NCBI GenBank assembly: GCA_036365515.1
Contig: CM070874.1
Span: 113,505,235 to 113,569,234, forward strand
Length of the DNA: 64,000 nucleotides
From: Torymus aiolomorphi
Lineage: Eukaryota; Arthropoda; Insecta; Hymenoptera; Torymidae
Reading direction: 5' to 3'
In this document: piece after piece, positions 22,917 through 34,616 of the stretch
How positions within the stretch are numbered: the stretch's first letter is position 1
Layout: every line of letters begins with the position of its first letter
Made by a program: the position numbers and the translations under genes
The notes under the pieces: model-generated
The model's input: only the letters and a program-made list of their open reading frames with translations
Database searches by the model: none
What the model was told of the DNA's origin: nothing

Positions 22917-23725
22917 GTCACTACTTAATTAATGTCACTGTAATAATTAAAATTCGTGGTAATCTATTCTTTGACGCATTGATATGCAATGAACTTCATC
23001 AATTTTTAGTGTGTTTTTATGATATATTTTTTCAAGCAGTATTTGAACATTAAGCAAAAAATGAAATGAGGCCTGAACCTGAAAGAATTAATGTAATGTA
23101 AAAAAAAATACTTGAGCATGATGCACTTTTAATAATAATCTAAGAAAATCTTATATATCACTATTTCCGGGTTTTAATAATGCTAGTTTACCTTTAGAAA
23201 TCGTAGGGCCAGTAAAGCATCCATAATTAAAACACCATAAAGTAGAACGAGGCTCGGCTAGAGGAATATTATCTGCAACAGTATTTCTTTTTTTTCTACT
23301 ACAGGAGGTTGCGTTCTTTGACAGACTTGAACATAATCTTTTGGTGGCCTTAATGCATAATGCATAATAATAATGAGATTTTGAACTCTTCTATATGTTG
23401 CAAACTATTTAATCATAATCTACTTGTCAATTATCCTTGTTCTGATATAATATTCTGTAACAAAAAAAAAAAAAAGATTTCACAAAGTAACAATAACTTA
23501 TATTAATAACATTATTTTTTTTATTTTATAATAAAAGTTTGCTACTTATCTGAAAATATATCTGAATATATATATAATATACACCAAGTCAATTTAAATC
23601 GGATTTCAATGATGTAAGAAGTCTTGAACATAACTTGTATAAATGATGATTGTATACGGACTAATGCGTAATATTGAAAGTTATTTTATGTATACATAAA
23701 ATAACAAGGTTAGGTTGATTGACCA

Positions 23726-23818
<93 letters not shown>

Positions 23819-24360
23819 GGATCTCTCTCTCTTTCTCTCTATCTCCGTCGCTCTTCTCTCTTTCCCCCTCTCTCACTCTCTCTTCTCTCTTTTACCAGTC
23901 GGTCGGACAAAAATACTATACTATGTACCCGTCGGACAAAAATGTATAGTTTGTGCTGACTGAAGAATATGGAGATTCGGAAATAGTACATAAAAAATAT
24001 TCAGATCTCTAAATCTTTTGAACGGGACAATCTTTTTAAATGAAACCTTTCGATTTGAGTAGAGCAATGAAATGGCTTTCGATTAACAGTACATGTTAAT
24101 ATAGTTCAAACAAATTTAATACGTATATAGGCGCATTGAATTTCTCGCAAACCCATTTCAATGTATAAGTAGCACGGTCGCTCCTTCAGGCTTCTTCTAT
24201 ACTTGCCTTCGGAGCGCTCCCGCGCTCCTTGATATATTTTATATAATTCTGAACCCTGTAATATTACTCATTCTAAAAATATGCAATACACAGCTTCAAC
24301 CACTTTACTTCATTTACATTCATCGATCTTTCAAAAGCAAATCCAAGCCACAATACGATT
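22917..24360. other. AT-rich DNA with long (AT)n and (CT)n tracts
   Basis: A pure (AT)n tract spans 23729-23817, followed by CT-rich sequence to about 23895. A 70-codon open stretch without ATG lies on the minus strand near 23150-23385; I could not assign it. Nothing else was recognised. Confidence 0.45.
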
Positions 24361-24738
24361 TAAAAAATATCATCTCACCCTATAACCACCCCCAAAAGAC
24401 TTCATCTCTTCTACCTGCACTATCGAAGCCCCCGAAGCCTCTCTCTCGCATCATCAGCCGCGGCGATCGGCTTTCAGCCCCGCGAACGAGTTTACCCGCG
24501 TGCGGGCTGTGCTGTATCGCGCTCACTGCTCTCCCTCTCTCGCTGTGCCTCTCTCATGCCATGATGGACTTAGCGCAAACAAACGGGCCGCCCTTCGCGC
24601 AAAGACAGAGGCATGCGTGTGTTTGGCGATTCGCGGCGGGGACCACATCAGTCGTCGGCGGTAGGTGTAGGCAGAGATGCAATAGCACGATACGCGATAT
24701 GCCGGTCCATGATAGCGAGTAAGTGAGCAAGAGAGAGA

Positions 24739-24800
<62 letters not shown>

Positions 24801-25605
24801 CTGGCCGAGGTGCGCTGTTCGCTGTCTATACTAGCCCCCGGCAATTTTCGACCTGCGAGGAGTGGTTTTGGAAGGGGGCGGGAGGGAGAGAAGAGGGAGA
24901 CAGGAGAATTTCGAATTTGGATTTCAGCGGTTGCAGTATGTAGGGCTGATGTATATATCTCGAGGTTGAATGTCTGTTTGGGTGCATTTTGTATTATGTC
25001 GTTGTGTGAGTATTTTTTGAAATTTCTGTTTGGAATTAGTTATTATTTTAAGGTGTTCCGTTCCGCTGGGCCGTATCTATAAGCGGCCTCGGGGGGAGGG
25101 GGGGCACCAATATTTTTTTACAAATGACCAGTAAATTTTTATTTATTGTAGTACAATATCATGTACTATATATAACCACAATACATGCGATATATATGCG
25201 TGTAAAAAGCATGATTTTCGGTTTTTATGAAATTAAATTTAAATTTTGCTGGTGACTTGATGTTTTCTTTACAAAAATAAATTTTGTAACTCAAATGCTA
25301 TACTCTCTACGTGGTTTTACGAAAAAATTATCTATTTTCATGAAATGACGAGGAAAAATGCTTTTCTCTCCATAAGAGCCTATATACGTTAAAAATTGAA
25401 TTTTCACAAATTGTTTTCTCAGTAGTTCACCTGGTGACCCTAATTGAGAAAAATACCAAAAAAAAAAGTTAAAATTCGTACTTTCAGTAGGTATTTTTCT
25501 TTTACTTTCTCCTAGAGGAAGCTTTGTAATTAACCGGATTTTAACCGGACAGGTCTCATTTTTTGGGTTCTTTTTTGTGCCAATTTTCGATTTTTGCAAA
25601 ATTTA
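24361..25605. other. Non-coding: GC-rich island with (GA)n, then AT-rich
   Basis: The island at about 24360-25110 starts C-rich and ends G-rich (for example a GGGGGGAGGGGGGGC-type stretch near 25090-25105), with (GA)n at 24731-24796 broken by one GATA. From 25110 on it is AT-rich. No coding signal. Confidence 0.45.
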
Positions 25606-25895
25606 TTTTTAGCACGGCGTGACCTAAGTCCGCACTTAAGTAGTCCATTATTGCACCGTGTTTATCGCACTCGCTATGCTCGTGCGCTAACCTCACGGTG
25701 CAATAATGAACTGCTTATGACACGGATAGGCGTGACAGCGGACTTAGGTAAACGTGCTATAAAATATCGTACGATACATGTGACTTCAGTGGCCCACAGC
25801 ACGGGGTGATTTATCACCCTCGCTACGCTCGGGCGCTAACATCACGCCGTGCAATAATGGGCCACTTAAGTCACATGTATCGTAATATACTATTT
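25606..25895. repeat. Double-hairpin foldback element
   Basis: Two adjacent hairpins. The first runs from TAGCACGGCGTGACCTAAG to CTTAGGTAAACGTGCTA (25606-25757). The second runs from ACGATACATGTGACTTC to CACTTAAGTCACATGTATCGT (about 25767-25885). The loops hold CTCGCTATGCTCG and CTCGCTACGCTCG palindromes. The outer ends match those of the element at 57345-58140, and the right end TATCGTAATATACTATT is nearly shared with the 10230-10445 element. Confidence 0.7.
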
Positions 25896-26168
25896 GCGTT
25901 TTTTTAATGATAACATTGAGATATTTGAATCGGACAAATAGCATAAAAAAACCTATATTTTAAAAAAATACATTAGCTATTACGGTTCTTTTGATATTAA
26001 CAAAAACGTGTTTTTTTTTTTAACTTATAACTCCAAAAATAAACTGCCAATTTTTATGAATAAAATCATGATAATGCAGAATATAAATAGCTATAATCTG
26101 TAAAAATTTGAATCCATTCTGTCAACTAGTTTTTGAGAAAAAAATTGAAAAATGAAAAAAATGCGCTT

Positions 26169-26846
26169 TGTATGAAACACGATTACGGGAGTAAAATCGC
26201 TTTGAAATTTCTTGTAGACGTAGATTTTGGATAGCTCTCGGCTGAGTTCTTTGGGCTAAATTATTGGTCAATAAATTTCAAAGATATTTAAGGCTAAAAT
26301 TTTTTTACGTTTAACCTTTTTTCAAATCGTAATTTCTCGAGAACGGCTCGATGAATCAGCTCCAAATTTATAGATAATTTTGTGTGTGATATAGATAATA
26401 TGTGTGCGAATTTTCATCAAGATCATTCCATTACTTTTTGAGGTATTTATAATTTTTAGAGACATTTAAGGTTAAATTTTTTTTACGTTTTCTTCAAAAT
26501 CGTAATTTCTCAATGACGACTTCATGTATCAGTTTGAAATTTATAGACTATTTTATACGCAATATAGGCAATATCTATGTAAAATTTCATCCAGATTATG
26601 TGGTTAGTTTTTGAGATATTTGATATTTGAAATTTTGGTATTTCTGGAAATGACTTTCTATGTCGCACAATAACTAGAGTAAAATTTAATTACTTTGAAA
26701 TTTGATAGAGATGTAGAGTTTGTATATTATTTATTACATGAGTTCTTAGGGTAAAAGAATTAGTTTATAAATTTCAGAGATATTTCAGGTTAAAACTGTT
26801 ATAGCCCTCTTTTCAAATCGTAATTTTTCGGGAACGGTTTTATGTA
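26169..26846. repeat. Diverged higher-order tandem repeat (A-B-B-A-B)
   Basis: Block A starts near 26169 and again near 26660. Block B (CGTAATTTCTCGAGAACGG and relatives) starts near 26325, 26498 and 26818. B units are about 170 bp. The third B breaks off after about 30 bp, where the element at 26847 begins. Related AT-rich sequence without clear units lies upstream from 25896. Confidence 0.55.
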
Positions 26847-27800
26847 TAGGGTAGATGTCCGTATTAGTGTGGGTTTAAGAAACTCTTCAGTTTTGTCGCA
26901 TAATAATAGACTATTTAAGCTGTCTCAGAGATTCCGGGCAGATTATGTTGATAATAAAACTAATAATCTACACGAAACAATTTTTTTTATAGAAAAATAT
27001 TAATATTTACGAAAGTTACAAACAATATAAAAAAAAAAATTTGTACGCATTTGTGTGCCCTAGCAGACAACAAAGTACATTTTTGTGTGCCCCGTATTAA
27101 TGTGGGTGTACACGTTTGTGTGCCCCACATTAGTGTGTCTTGATAATATTATCGTTGCCAACAAAATTATTTTGTTAACTGTAGTGCATTTATAATCAAT
27201 TTCTAACCCTTGTTTACATTGAATGTGAATTAATTCCAATACGGTAAAAACTGCTGAAGTTCGTCAATGCGATATGAAACAACGTTTGTGCGCAGACAAC
27301 CTAACCTAACTTTTCTGTTCAAGCGCCGATACGAGCATGCTCGTATTGTATTTGTGCACATACAAATCTGGACAAGCCATTTTTCACTGCCCTATTAGTA
27401 GACACCATTAATTAAATATTAAAATCAATTGGAAACCTTTATATTAAGGTTTATTATGTAACATAATATTATTTTATGATGTAATCAATTGTATCCCATA
27501 TTAAAATCCTTCCGAAACATTCTTTAATGTTAGTTTTAAAAATATCATTTCTTAGCAAGTTTAGACGAGGAAACGCCGTGACACACCGCAAGCCGTGAAA
27601 CATATTTCTGAAAGTTCTTTTTTAATGTTATAGTAAATGAAAACAAATTAAGTAATTAATTCTATTTAAACTTAATTAACTATAGTTTATGAAAAAAAAT
27701 ATTTTAGCGTTACTTTTTTACTCATTCATTTCTAGGATCTGTTTTAATAATAGGGCACACAAATACGGACAGGCACACTAATACGGGTAAAACTGACCGC
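26847..27800. mobile_element. Non-coding element with CCGTATTAGTGTG repeats at both ends
   Basis: CCGTATTAGTGTG occurs near the left end (26859-26871) and, inverted, near the right end (27774-27786). Further related GTGTGCCC copies lie inside, near 27052-27140 and 27755-27765. The element interrupts a tandem repeat at its left edge. No coding content. Its exact limits are uncertain; it is similar in design to 39129-40032. Confidence 0.45.
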
Positions 27801-28087
27801 AAGGGATAATTAAATTTAAGGTAGTTCATAGGATAATGACGTCATAAAAATCACAATATCGGGAAAATTATGCTATAAGCATATTATGTATGGTGGAAAC
27901 TCTTCATTTATCTTTGTATACTATTGTGTAAACCATTAATCATAAATTGGAATCATCTAATGAGATTGCAAGTTTTTAAAATTGACTAGGCACGTTCGGA
28001 AAGAATCAACTTCCCTCGGGTGTACACTAATTTTTAAGAAAATTTAAAGGAAATCAATTTTCCGGTGAACTGCCTTAAATTATACTT

Positions 28088-28282
28088 GAGTTTGAACTAA
28101 TTTTTCTAATAATTGCGGTTTAAGAAGTGAATATATTATAAGAATTACCCTCACTCAATTTTGAGATAAAAATTTTAAAGTTTAAACGTGTTTGAACTAA
28201 TTTTTCGAATAATCACGATTTAAGAAATGAATATAGCAAGAATTACCCTCACTCTATTTTGAGATAAAAATTTTAACGTTTG
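28088..28282. repeat. Two-copy direct repeat, about 97-100 bp units
   Basis: The unit TTTGAACTAATTTTTC...GATAAAAATTTTAA occurs at 28088-28187 and 28188-28282 with few changes and one small deletion. AT-rich, non-coding. Confidence 0.65.
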
Positions 28283-29189
28283 TAGTTCACGGGCATATTA
28301 TTATATATACACTCATTTTGCCTTTACAAAGTTATGTAAATGTTTTTATTAGCTGCCACTGATATTTGTGTTTACATAATATTTTATTTGCTTTTTTTTA
28401 TTAAGATGGTGTAATATTCATTCTTTATAATTCATCCTTTTTTATCAGCGGAACATGTCTAAATAATTAATATTAAAAATAAACTTATTTTTGTCTTACA
28501 CAAACTCATTTGCCTTATGCAATCCTCTAATAAATTGGTCTACAAAGTTTCTATAAAAAAATTACATCCTCCAAAACATGTATTTATATATTGCTTAATG
28601 GCTCAGTATCAACTTGTTTATCAAAATTGTTTCTCAAGTTTTCCTGCATGTGATAATTTAGTCATATAAATGATTTATTACGAAATACTTTATAAATAAT
28701 ATCATGGATTTACCTGTCGAGTATTATTAGCTACATGTTGTTAAATAATCCTATATTAAAATCCTATCTTTAAAAAATGATGGATTTGTTATATTATCAA
28801 TTTATTCGTGATTTGATTGGTGGGAGTAATGGATTGCTAGGTTACAAAAATAAAAGTGGCGCGAAGTATTGCTAAAATTACGACGCGCGCTTAGATTTGC
28901 ATTCTATATTATAATATAGAATGCATAATAAATTTCTGACATCTGTAAATCTCAGTTTTAATAGATTTGTTCTCTGCAAATAGAAATACGATATATTTAT
29001 AAAGAACTAATTCAGAAAAAAGTTATTTACAAGCCATTTTTAAAGAACCCCTAAACAATTGATTATAAATATCTTCCATATCAAGTCAGATTCAATGACC
29101 ATGGATTTTGAAATGATACTTACAGATAATATTGGTTGCAAAAAAAAAATTCAAAATCTAAACAATACTGTCCAACAACGATCAGCTAG
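28283..29189. other. AT-rich, no gene; contains a 26-bp perfect palindrome
   Basis: The palindrome lies at 28899-28924 (GCATTCTATATTA followed by its exact reverse complement). No other structure was recognised. Confidence 0.45.
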
Positions 29190-29399
29190 TGCTATTAACC
29201 CTTGCCCTCCTTACCCATCCAACCCCGATCCAACCTTTTCCTCGCATCACCCACTCCTCTCGCACAACCCTTATACTTAACACACCTCTATCTCTGAAAG
29301 AAAGCCTAGCGCGACGCTCTCACTCTCTTTCTCTCATAACGCTCGCGGTCTCCGCTCGCCTATTTAGCCCGATGTAGGGCAAATATTTCCTCAAACTCA

Positions 29400-29496
<97 letters not shown>

Positions 29497-32016
29497 AAAT
29501 ACACGCGCAAGCGCAACTCGACAAAAGACTTCGTCGCCCTTTCTCCCACGGGTGTTTTATCGCGCGCGCCCCTCTCGTAATAAGGTTTTCGCGGAGAGAA
29601 AGCCGACGAGGACGTCGAGTTTAAGGACCGGCGGAAGAAGAATGGAACGAGGACCGAGCGGTAGAGAGCTGCAGTAGCAGCAGCAGCAGCAGCCACCGGA
29701 ATCCAATCGCAATAGAGTTAAGTGTTCGGAAGTAAAACCGAGTGAGCTCGCGCGAGAGCGCGCGACCTCGATTACTCGCGTGCGCGCGAGCGGGATTTGT
29801 TACGGGCCATCCTTCTTTTCTTCCTTCCGCGCGCGCCCGCTCGCTCCCATTTCCCTGTTTCTATCCCTCTCTCTACCCGCTCCGTCTTGTTCGCTTTTTT
29901 CACGCGAGCGAGCGCTCTAGGTTCCTTTGCCAAACGAAAGCTCGCGGCCTTTGCCAGAGGTCCAAGTGGGACAGCAAACTTAGGAGAGCGAGTGCGCGAG
30001 AGTGAGTGTATAGAGACCCGATAGGAAAAGGAAAAAGTTGCTTCTAAGGGGTGCGAGAGAAAGAGAGAGAGTGTAGAACCCTTAACCCTTTTTCTGCGCG
30101 CGCCTCTTTCGACGTCAGCGCTTGATTGGCTCAAAGACGGGGACGGAAAATGAGTAAATGTTGTCGATGTTTTGCAAGAAGCAGGTGAAAGAGAGTAAAC
30201 TAGTAAACAGAAATTCTTTGCAAGATGTTGTTGGGATAGGTTGTTTGGCATGAAACTGCGGAAAATAAATGAATTAAATTTTCCTTTTCATTTGCATAAT
30301 TGTTATGTTTGTATGGTTAAAAAAATTGCTGTTTAATCTCCTCTTTAATTATACGAGTCACGTATATCATCAAAGATGACTTATCTCGCTCTTGAATGAA
30401 TCGGCCGAGCTTTAATTTCACAATTATTAAGATGTATGTTAGTAAAAGCATTATTTTAGAATATTAATTACATTAATTACATGGATGAGTTATTTGATAA
30501 AACAGATTGTTTGTAATAATAATTTGTTGTATTATTTAAAAAAAATCTATCTATTAATAAACCATTATACATTTAGACTTATCGTTATTAAGTGATATTA
30601 CTTACGTACTTATCTATTAAATTAATGATTTTTTAAAACTTGAGTACGATAAACAAGCATAATCTAGTCAAACTTTCTTTGGTTAACATTTAAGAAAATT
30701 ATTATTTTTAGATCAAAAGGTATAATACTTGTTACATATTTTACATTATAGTGGCTATGAAGTTATACGTAGTGATTCAAATTACTTAATATTTAAAAAT
30801 ACACACAATAACAATAATTTGTCACATAGTTGATCGAAAGTTATTTAAAAGTAATTTGTGAATGGTCTATATATCATAACATTACTCTATATGATTCACT
30901 CAGAAGTATTTAAAAGATAATATAAAACCAGAAAGTCTTTCTCGCATAACAACAAGTGGTAGGTGATAATGAGAACTAATCGTTTCCCGATTGAAAATAA
31001 CACTTGAACAGCTGGTACTGTATGTAGTGCGTGTGCGACATACATACAAAAATTGATAAATCAAATCTCAAGCGTTGAATTCGGGTGTGTCTATTATATC
31101 GGAACATTTTTTTAGGCGATTATGTTCTGTAATTTCTAAGAAAGTCGTATCGGTGAAGGCGACATATTTATGTTGATTGACAATTTTGATAAAGAAAAAT
31201 TCCAATTATTAAGCTAGATTATTATCGACTATACAATAATTGAGTTATTAATAGATTCTACAAAATAATTAAATAACAAAAGGCGTAATCTCCAATATTA
31301 AATTTTGAGTATGATAGCATCAATTATGAAGCTAAAAATGTTAGTAATTTAAAAACAACAAAATAATCATATTTAAAATTTTTTTCTACCCCATGTTTAA
31401 TACAAAAATATTCAACTTCGTCTTTAAATTTTCGTTATCAGTCACGTACATGGAAAACTTTGTAATCTAAAAAAAACACTACTTTTATCACTTCTCTAAT
31501 ACCAATTTTTCTTCCTAAACGCTCGGCCGTACAAATTTCTCCTCGCCTTACATTGCACGTGGATCTATCGACGTCTCGTCGAGAGACTTTCGCACTTCCC
31601 TTTTGTTTCGTCGCGAAAATCGTCCGCAGGTCATAATGGCGCTAGACAGCCGAGACGGCGGCAGCTACGTCGTCGTCGTGTCGTTACCGGCACGTGCCAC
31701 CGCCGTAATATCAGGAAAAGTTTGTCCGGCTGCGGACGAAAAAATCATTCGACGTCACTGGCTGCAATTTTCCCAGCGGACGATCACGTAAAAATTGCAA
31801 AACTCTCGTTTTCTTTATTTTAAAGAGACGAGACGGGGTAATGGCTAGTTTTGCGGAAGTACGAAGCTATTTCCCTTGTTGTCGGAGGAGATAAGGGAGA
31901 TAGACGAAATCGTTATTATTATCCGGTTGAGGGAGAATCATTTGAAATTTCTTTATGTAGCATTAGAATTTGTGTTTCAAACGATGGAAAAGCCCGTAAA
32001 AGAGAATGAATTTGGA
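29190..32016. other. Non-coding: GC-rich island with (CT)45, AT-rich stretch, second island
   Basis: Island 29190-30180 carries a pure (CT)n tract at 29404-29493 and a CAG/CTG run near 29672-29693. 30180-31500 is AT-rich without recognisable features. A small island at about 31540-31900 contains a 62-codon frame (31603-31791) without a known domain. Confidence 0.45.
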
Positions 32017-32173
32017 GTACACCCGATGGTCATTGATTCGTGTCGTTAGTGACCGTCATGCATAACCTTTTCAATTGTTTTATCATTTCTTATGTATGTT
32101 AACGTTCAAAAGGTTATGAGTGACAGTCACTAACGGGGCACGTTCGACACGAATCAATGTCCATTGGGTGTAC
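32017..32173. mobile_element. Miniature inverted-repeat element, 157 bp
   Basis: The left arm GTACACCCGATGGTCATTG and what follows pair with the right arm over about 60 bp, the right end being the reverse complement (CAATGTCCATTGGGTGTAC). Both arms contain CGTGTCG and TAACCTTTT-type blocks. Only about 35 bp of loop separates the arms. No coding content; non-autonomous. Confidence 0.7.
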
Positions 32174-32651
32174 ATGCGATAATCCACTTTTCGTGGACGG
32201 GCGGATGACATGAGTCACTGCATACTTTTGTTTATCTTGAGCACGATAAGAAAGATCATTCAGTTCCCGGTAGAATGCATGCGGTCTAGAAATTTCTCCG
32301 ACATATTCAATTATGTAATGTACCGTTAAAATATTGCTCGGTAATCAACGTTTTTTATAATTCTTCGCGATAAGTATTCAATTTGCATCATCCGCTGCAC
32401 CGTTTATCATTTTTTCAAATGAACTATTCATGCAAAAAAGGAGAATCGAATGCAAATTTATGATTGCACAGAGCAAAAGAATGCAAATTTAAAGTCTAAC
32501 AGCTTCTAAAATCAAAATATTGATCTTCGTTACATCAACTTTTGACTACACAAAGAAATGTAATATTCATTGTGCCGCAAAAATCGCGAACCCTTGCGCC
32601 AAACTCTGTTTAATCTTTTTCTCTCATCCTAGTGAGCTTGCGAGGTAGAAA

Positions 32652-32732
<81 letters not shown>

Positions 32733-34470
32733 GGCTAAAAAAAGCGAAACCACGGCTGCTCGAGTAACGTAATATCATTTAGAATTCATATTACGTGGCC
32801 TCTCTCTTTCCCGTAGAGCCGGCGCTTCTTCTTCTTTTCGTCTCTGACGAAGAGAGCGATCTTCGATGTCGGAGTCGCGGACAAGGACGACGACGGGGCC
32901 ATGAAATTGCGTTAAGTCTTTTGCAAGGCAGCGGTAGCAAAGAGATGTATTCCATATTGAGTGAAAAAGTTGCGAATGGATGGTCGCGTCCTCTCTTTCT
33001 CCGGGCCGCTATGAAAGGCGGAAAAGAAACGCGAAGACGAGAAGAAGAAGGGAAAATTAAACGCGATTCGTCATATCCCGGGGATTCATTTATCTGGCGG
33101 GGCCGCGAGCATCTTCCCCTGCGATACCTTTTACCTGAGCGCCCGAGCACTTTAAGGTGTGGAGAGCGCCTTCGACTTCGCCTTTATTGCCCTCTCGGCT
33201 CTTATACCCCGAGAATTACGAGGCTTATTAAATTGTAACAATTTTAATTAGACCCGCGCGCGCACTTCCTCTCTCTTCCTCTCGCTGTCTCTCGTGCGCG
33301 CCTTACCACTTTAGGAGAAGGAATATCGAAAAAGAGGGGATATAACGGTGCATGCAGTAGCAGCAGCAGCAGCAGACCAGCCACCCCTTATACTTTCCTT
33401 TTAAAAGTTAGCACACCACCTGCTCGAACATCGCCTCTCTTCTTATTTATCGAGAGCGCGGTGGTGTGAGGGGCCATTCCCGACACACGGCGCCCTTTGC
33501 TTTCTCGCCCAGAGGTAGAGAAGGAGAGAGAGAGAGAGAGAGAGAAAGAGAAAGAGAGAGAGAGAGAGAGCTCGTTCAATCGTCGCTACCGCCGCGTGGA
33601 CGAAAGTTCGCCGCGCGATCCGTACAGCCTTCCGGCACGGTTTCGGGTAACGAAGCGCGCTTGCGAGCAAGGACGTCGTCCTAGCCGGCGCTATATTGGC
33701 TCTGGAGCTTGGAGTCGTTTTTCACGGTTTCGATTAAGTTCAATTGCAGTTATAAATATCTCCAGAGATTTTTCACGAGAACTATCAAGAGATTAAAGAA
33801 AGTTGATGAAAATTTTTAGCAATGTATACTTACATGCGATATGAGAATCCATATGCTTGTTTTGTTTTGCTAATAATGAAAACGAATAGAACAACACATG
33901 GGAAAATATTTTTTTTTCCATACAAATTTTAGATTTCACAAAATGAACAATATAAAAAATAAATAACTAGTATCGAAGAATACACAAAGAATTCATAAGT
34001 AAACGATAAAGCGGTGTTACAGTAGCATTATCTATTATGTTTATCGACATGAGTTTAAGAAACTTCGAATTGAATGATATAACATAATTCTAAACGCTAT
34101 CTTCATTTTCTTGCATACACTAATCTTTAACGGTATTTTGTATAAATATTTACAAGTTTATCTAAATGCAAAAATTTTGTAATAATTCAATATCATTATA
34201 ATGTATGGAAGATAAAAACAAAATCATATTATCCTTATAACGCCCACCACCCTAGAAGACCAACTTGGCAATTTAACAAATTTATAAAGCTGAAATTAAC
34301 ATTGAATAAACTAAACAAACACATACACTTTTATGATGAGAAACAATGAGCAAAAGATCTTCGAAAATTGCACACCTCAAACCTCAGTTTAATCTTATCG
34401 GCCAACGGCCAAGTGAACAGCGAACAACATATCAAAGTTTAATATCTAAGGTTCTCATGTAGCAATTCAG
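32174..34470. other. Non-coding: island with (CT)n and (GA)n, then AT-rich upstream region
   Basis: A GC-rich island at about 32560-33720 carries (CT)n at 32656-32729 and GA-rich repeats at 33522-33569. Long overlapping frames on both strands lack domains. 33720-34470 is AT-rich and forms the upstream region of the allergen-type gene. Confidence 0.45.
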
Positions 34471-34502
34471 TATATAAACCGCAGATCGATAGACTATCAG
34501 GT
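34471..34502 (+). promoter_or_regulatory. TATA box and initiator of the allergen-type repeat gene
   Basis: TATATAAA at 34471-34478 is followed 28 bp downstream (34497-34501) by TCAGG, close to the insect initiator TCAGT. The spacing is as expected for a focused TATA promoter, common in strongly expressed tissue-specific genes. Confidence 0.65.
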
Positions 34503-34525
34503 AGTAGCTACGTGATAGCCTCACG

Positions 34526-34613
34526 GTGAGTATCGATACCTGTATAACTGAGCGTGATCAAGTCAAATGCTCTTACGAAGTAATTAATGTTTTCTAAAAT
34601 TCGTCTCTTTTAG
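34526..34613 (+). other. 5'UTR intron of the allergen-type repeat gene
   Basis: Donor CACG|GTGAGT at 34526 and acceptor CTCTTTTAG| at 34613 bound an 88-bp intron. The second exon then reads AAA directly before the ATG. The first exon would be about 28 nt, entirely untranslated. Confidence 0.65.
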
Positions 34614-34616
34614 AAA

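Noticed and set aside
23150..23385. 70-codon open stretch on the minus strand beside copia element B
   Set aside because: No ATG, a competing open frame in the same place, and no family recognised; not enough to call an exon.
27297..27310. CCTAACCTAAC, like the insect telomere repeat TTAGG
   Set aside because: Only two units; far too short for a telomeric or interstitial telomeric tract.
31603..31791. 62-codon frame in a small GC-rich island
   Set aside because: Considered as a first exon because of its position after an AT-rich gap, but no domain, donor or promoter could be supported.
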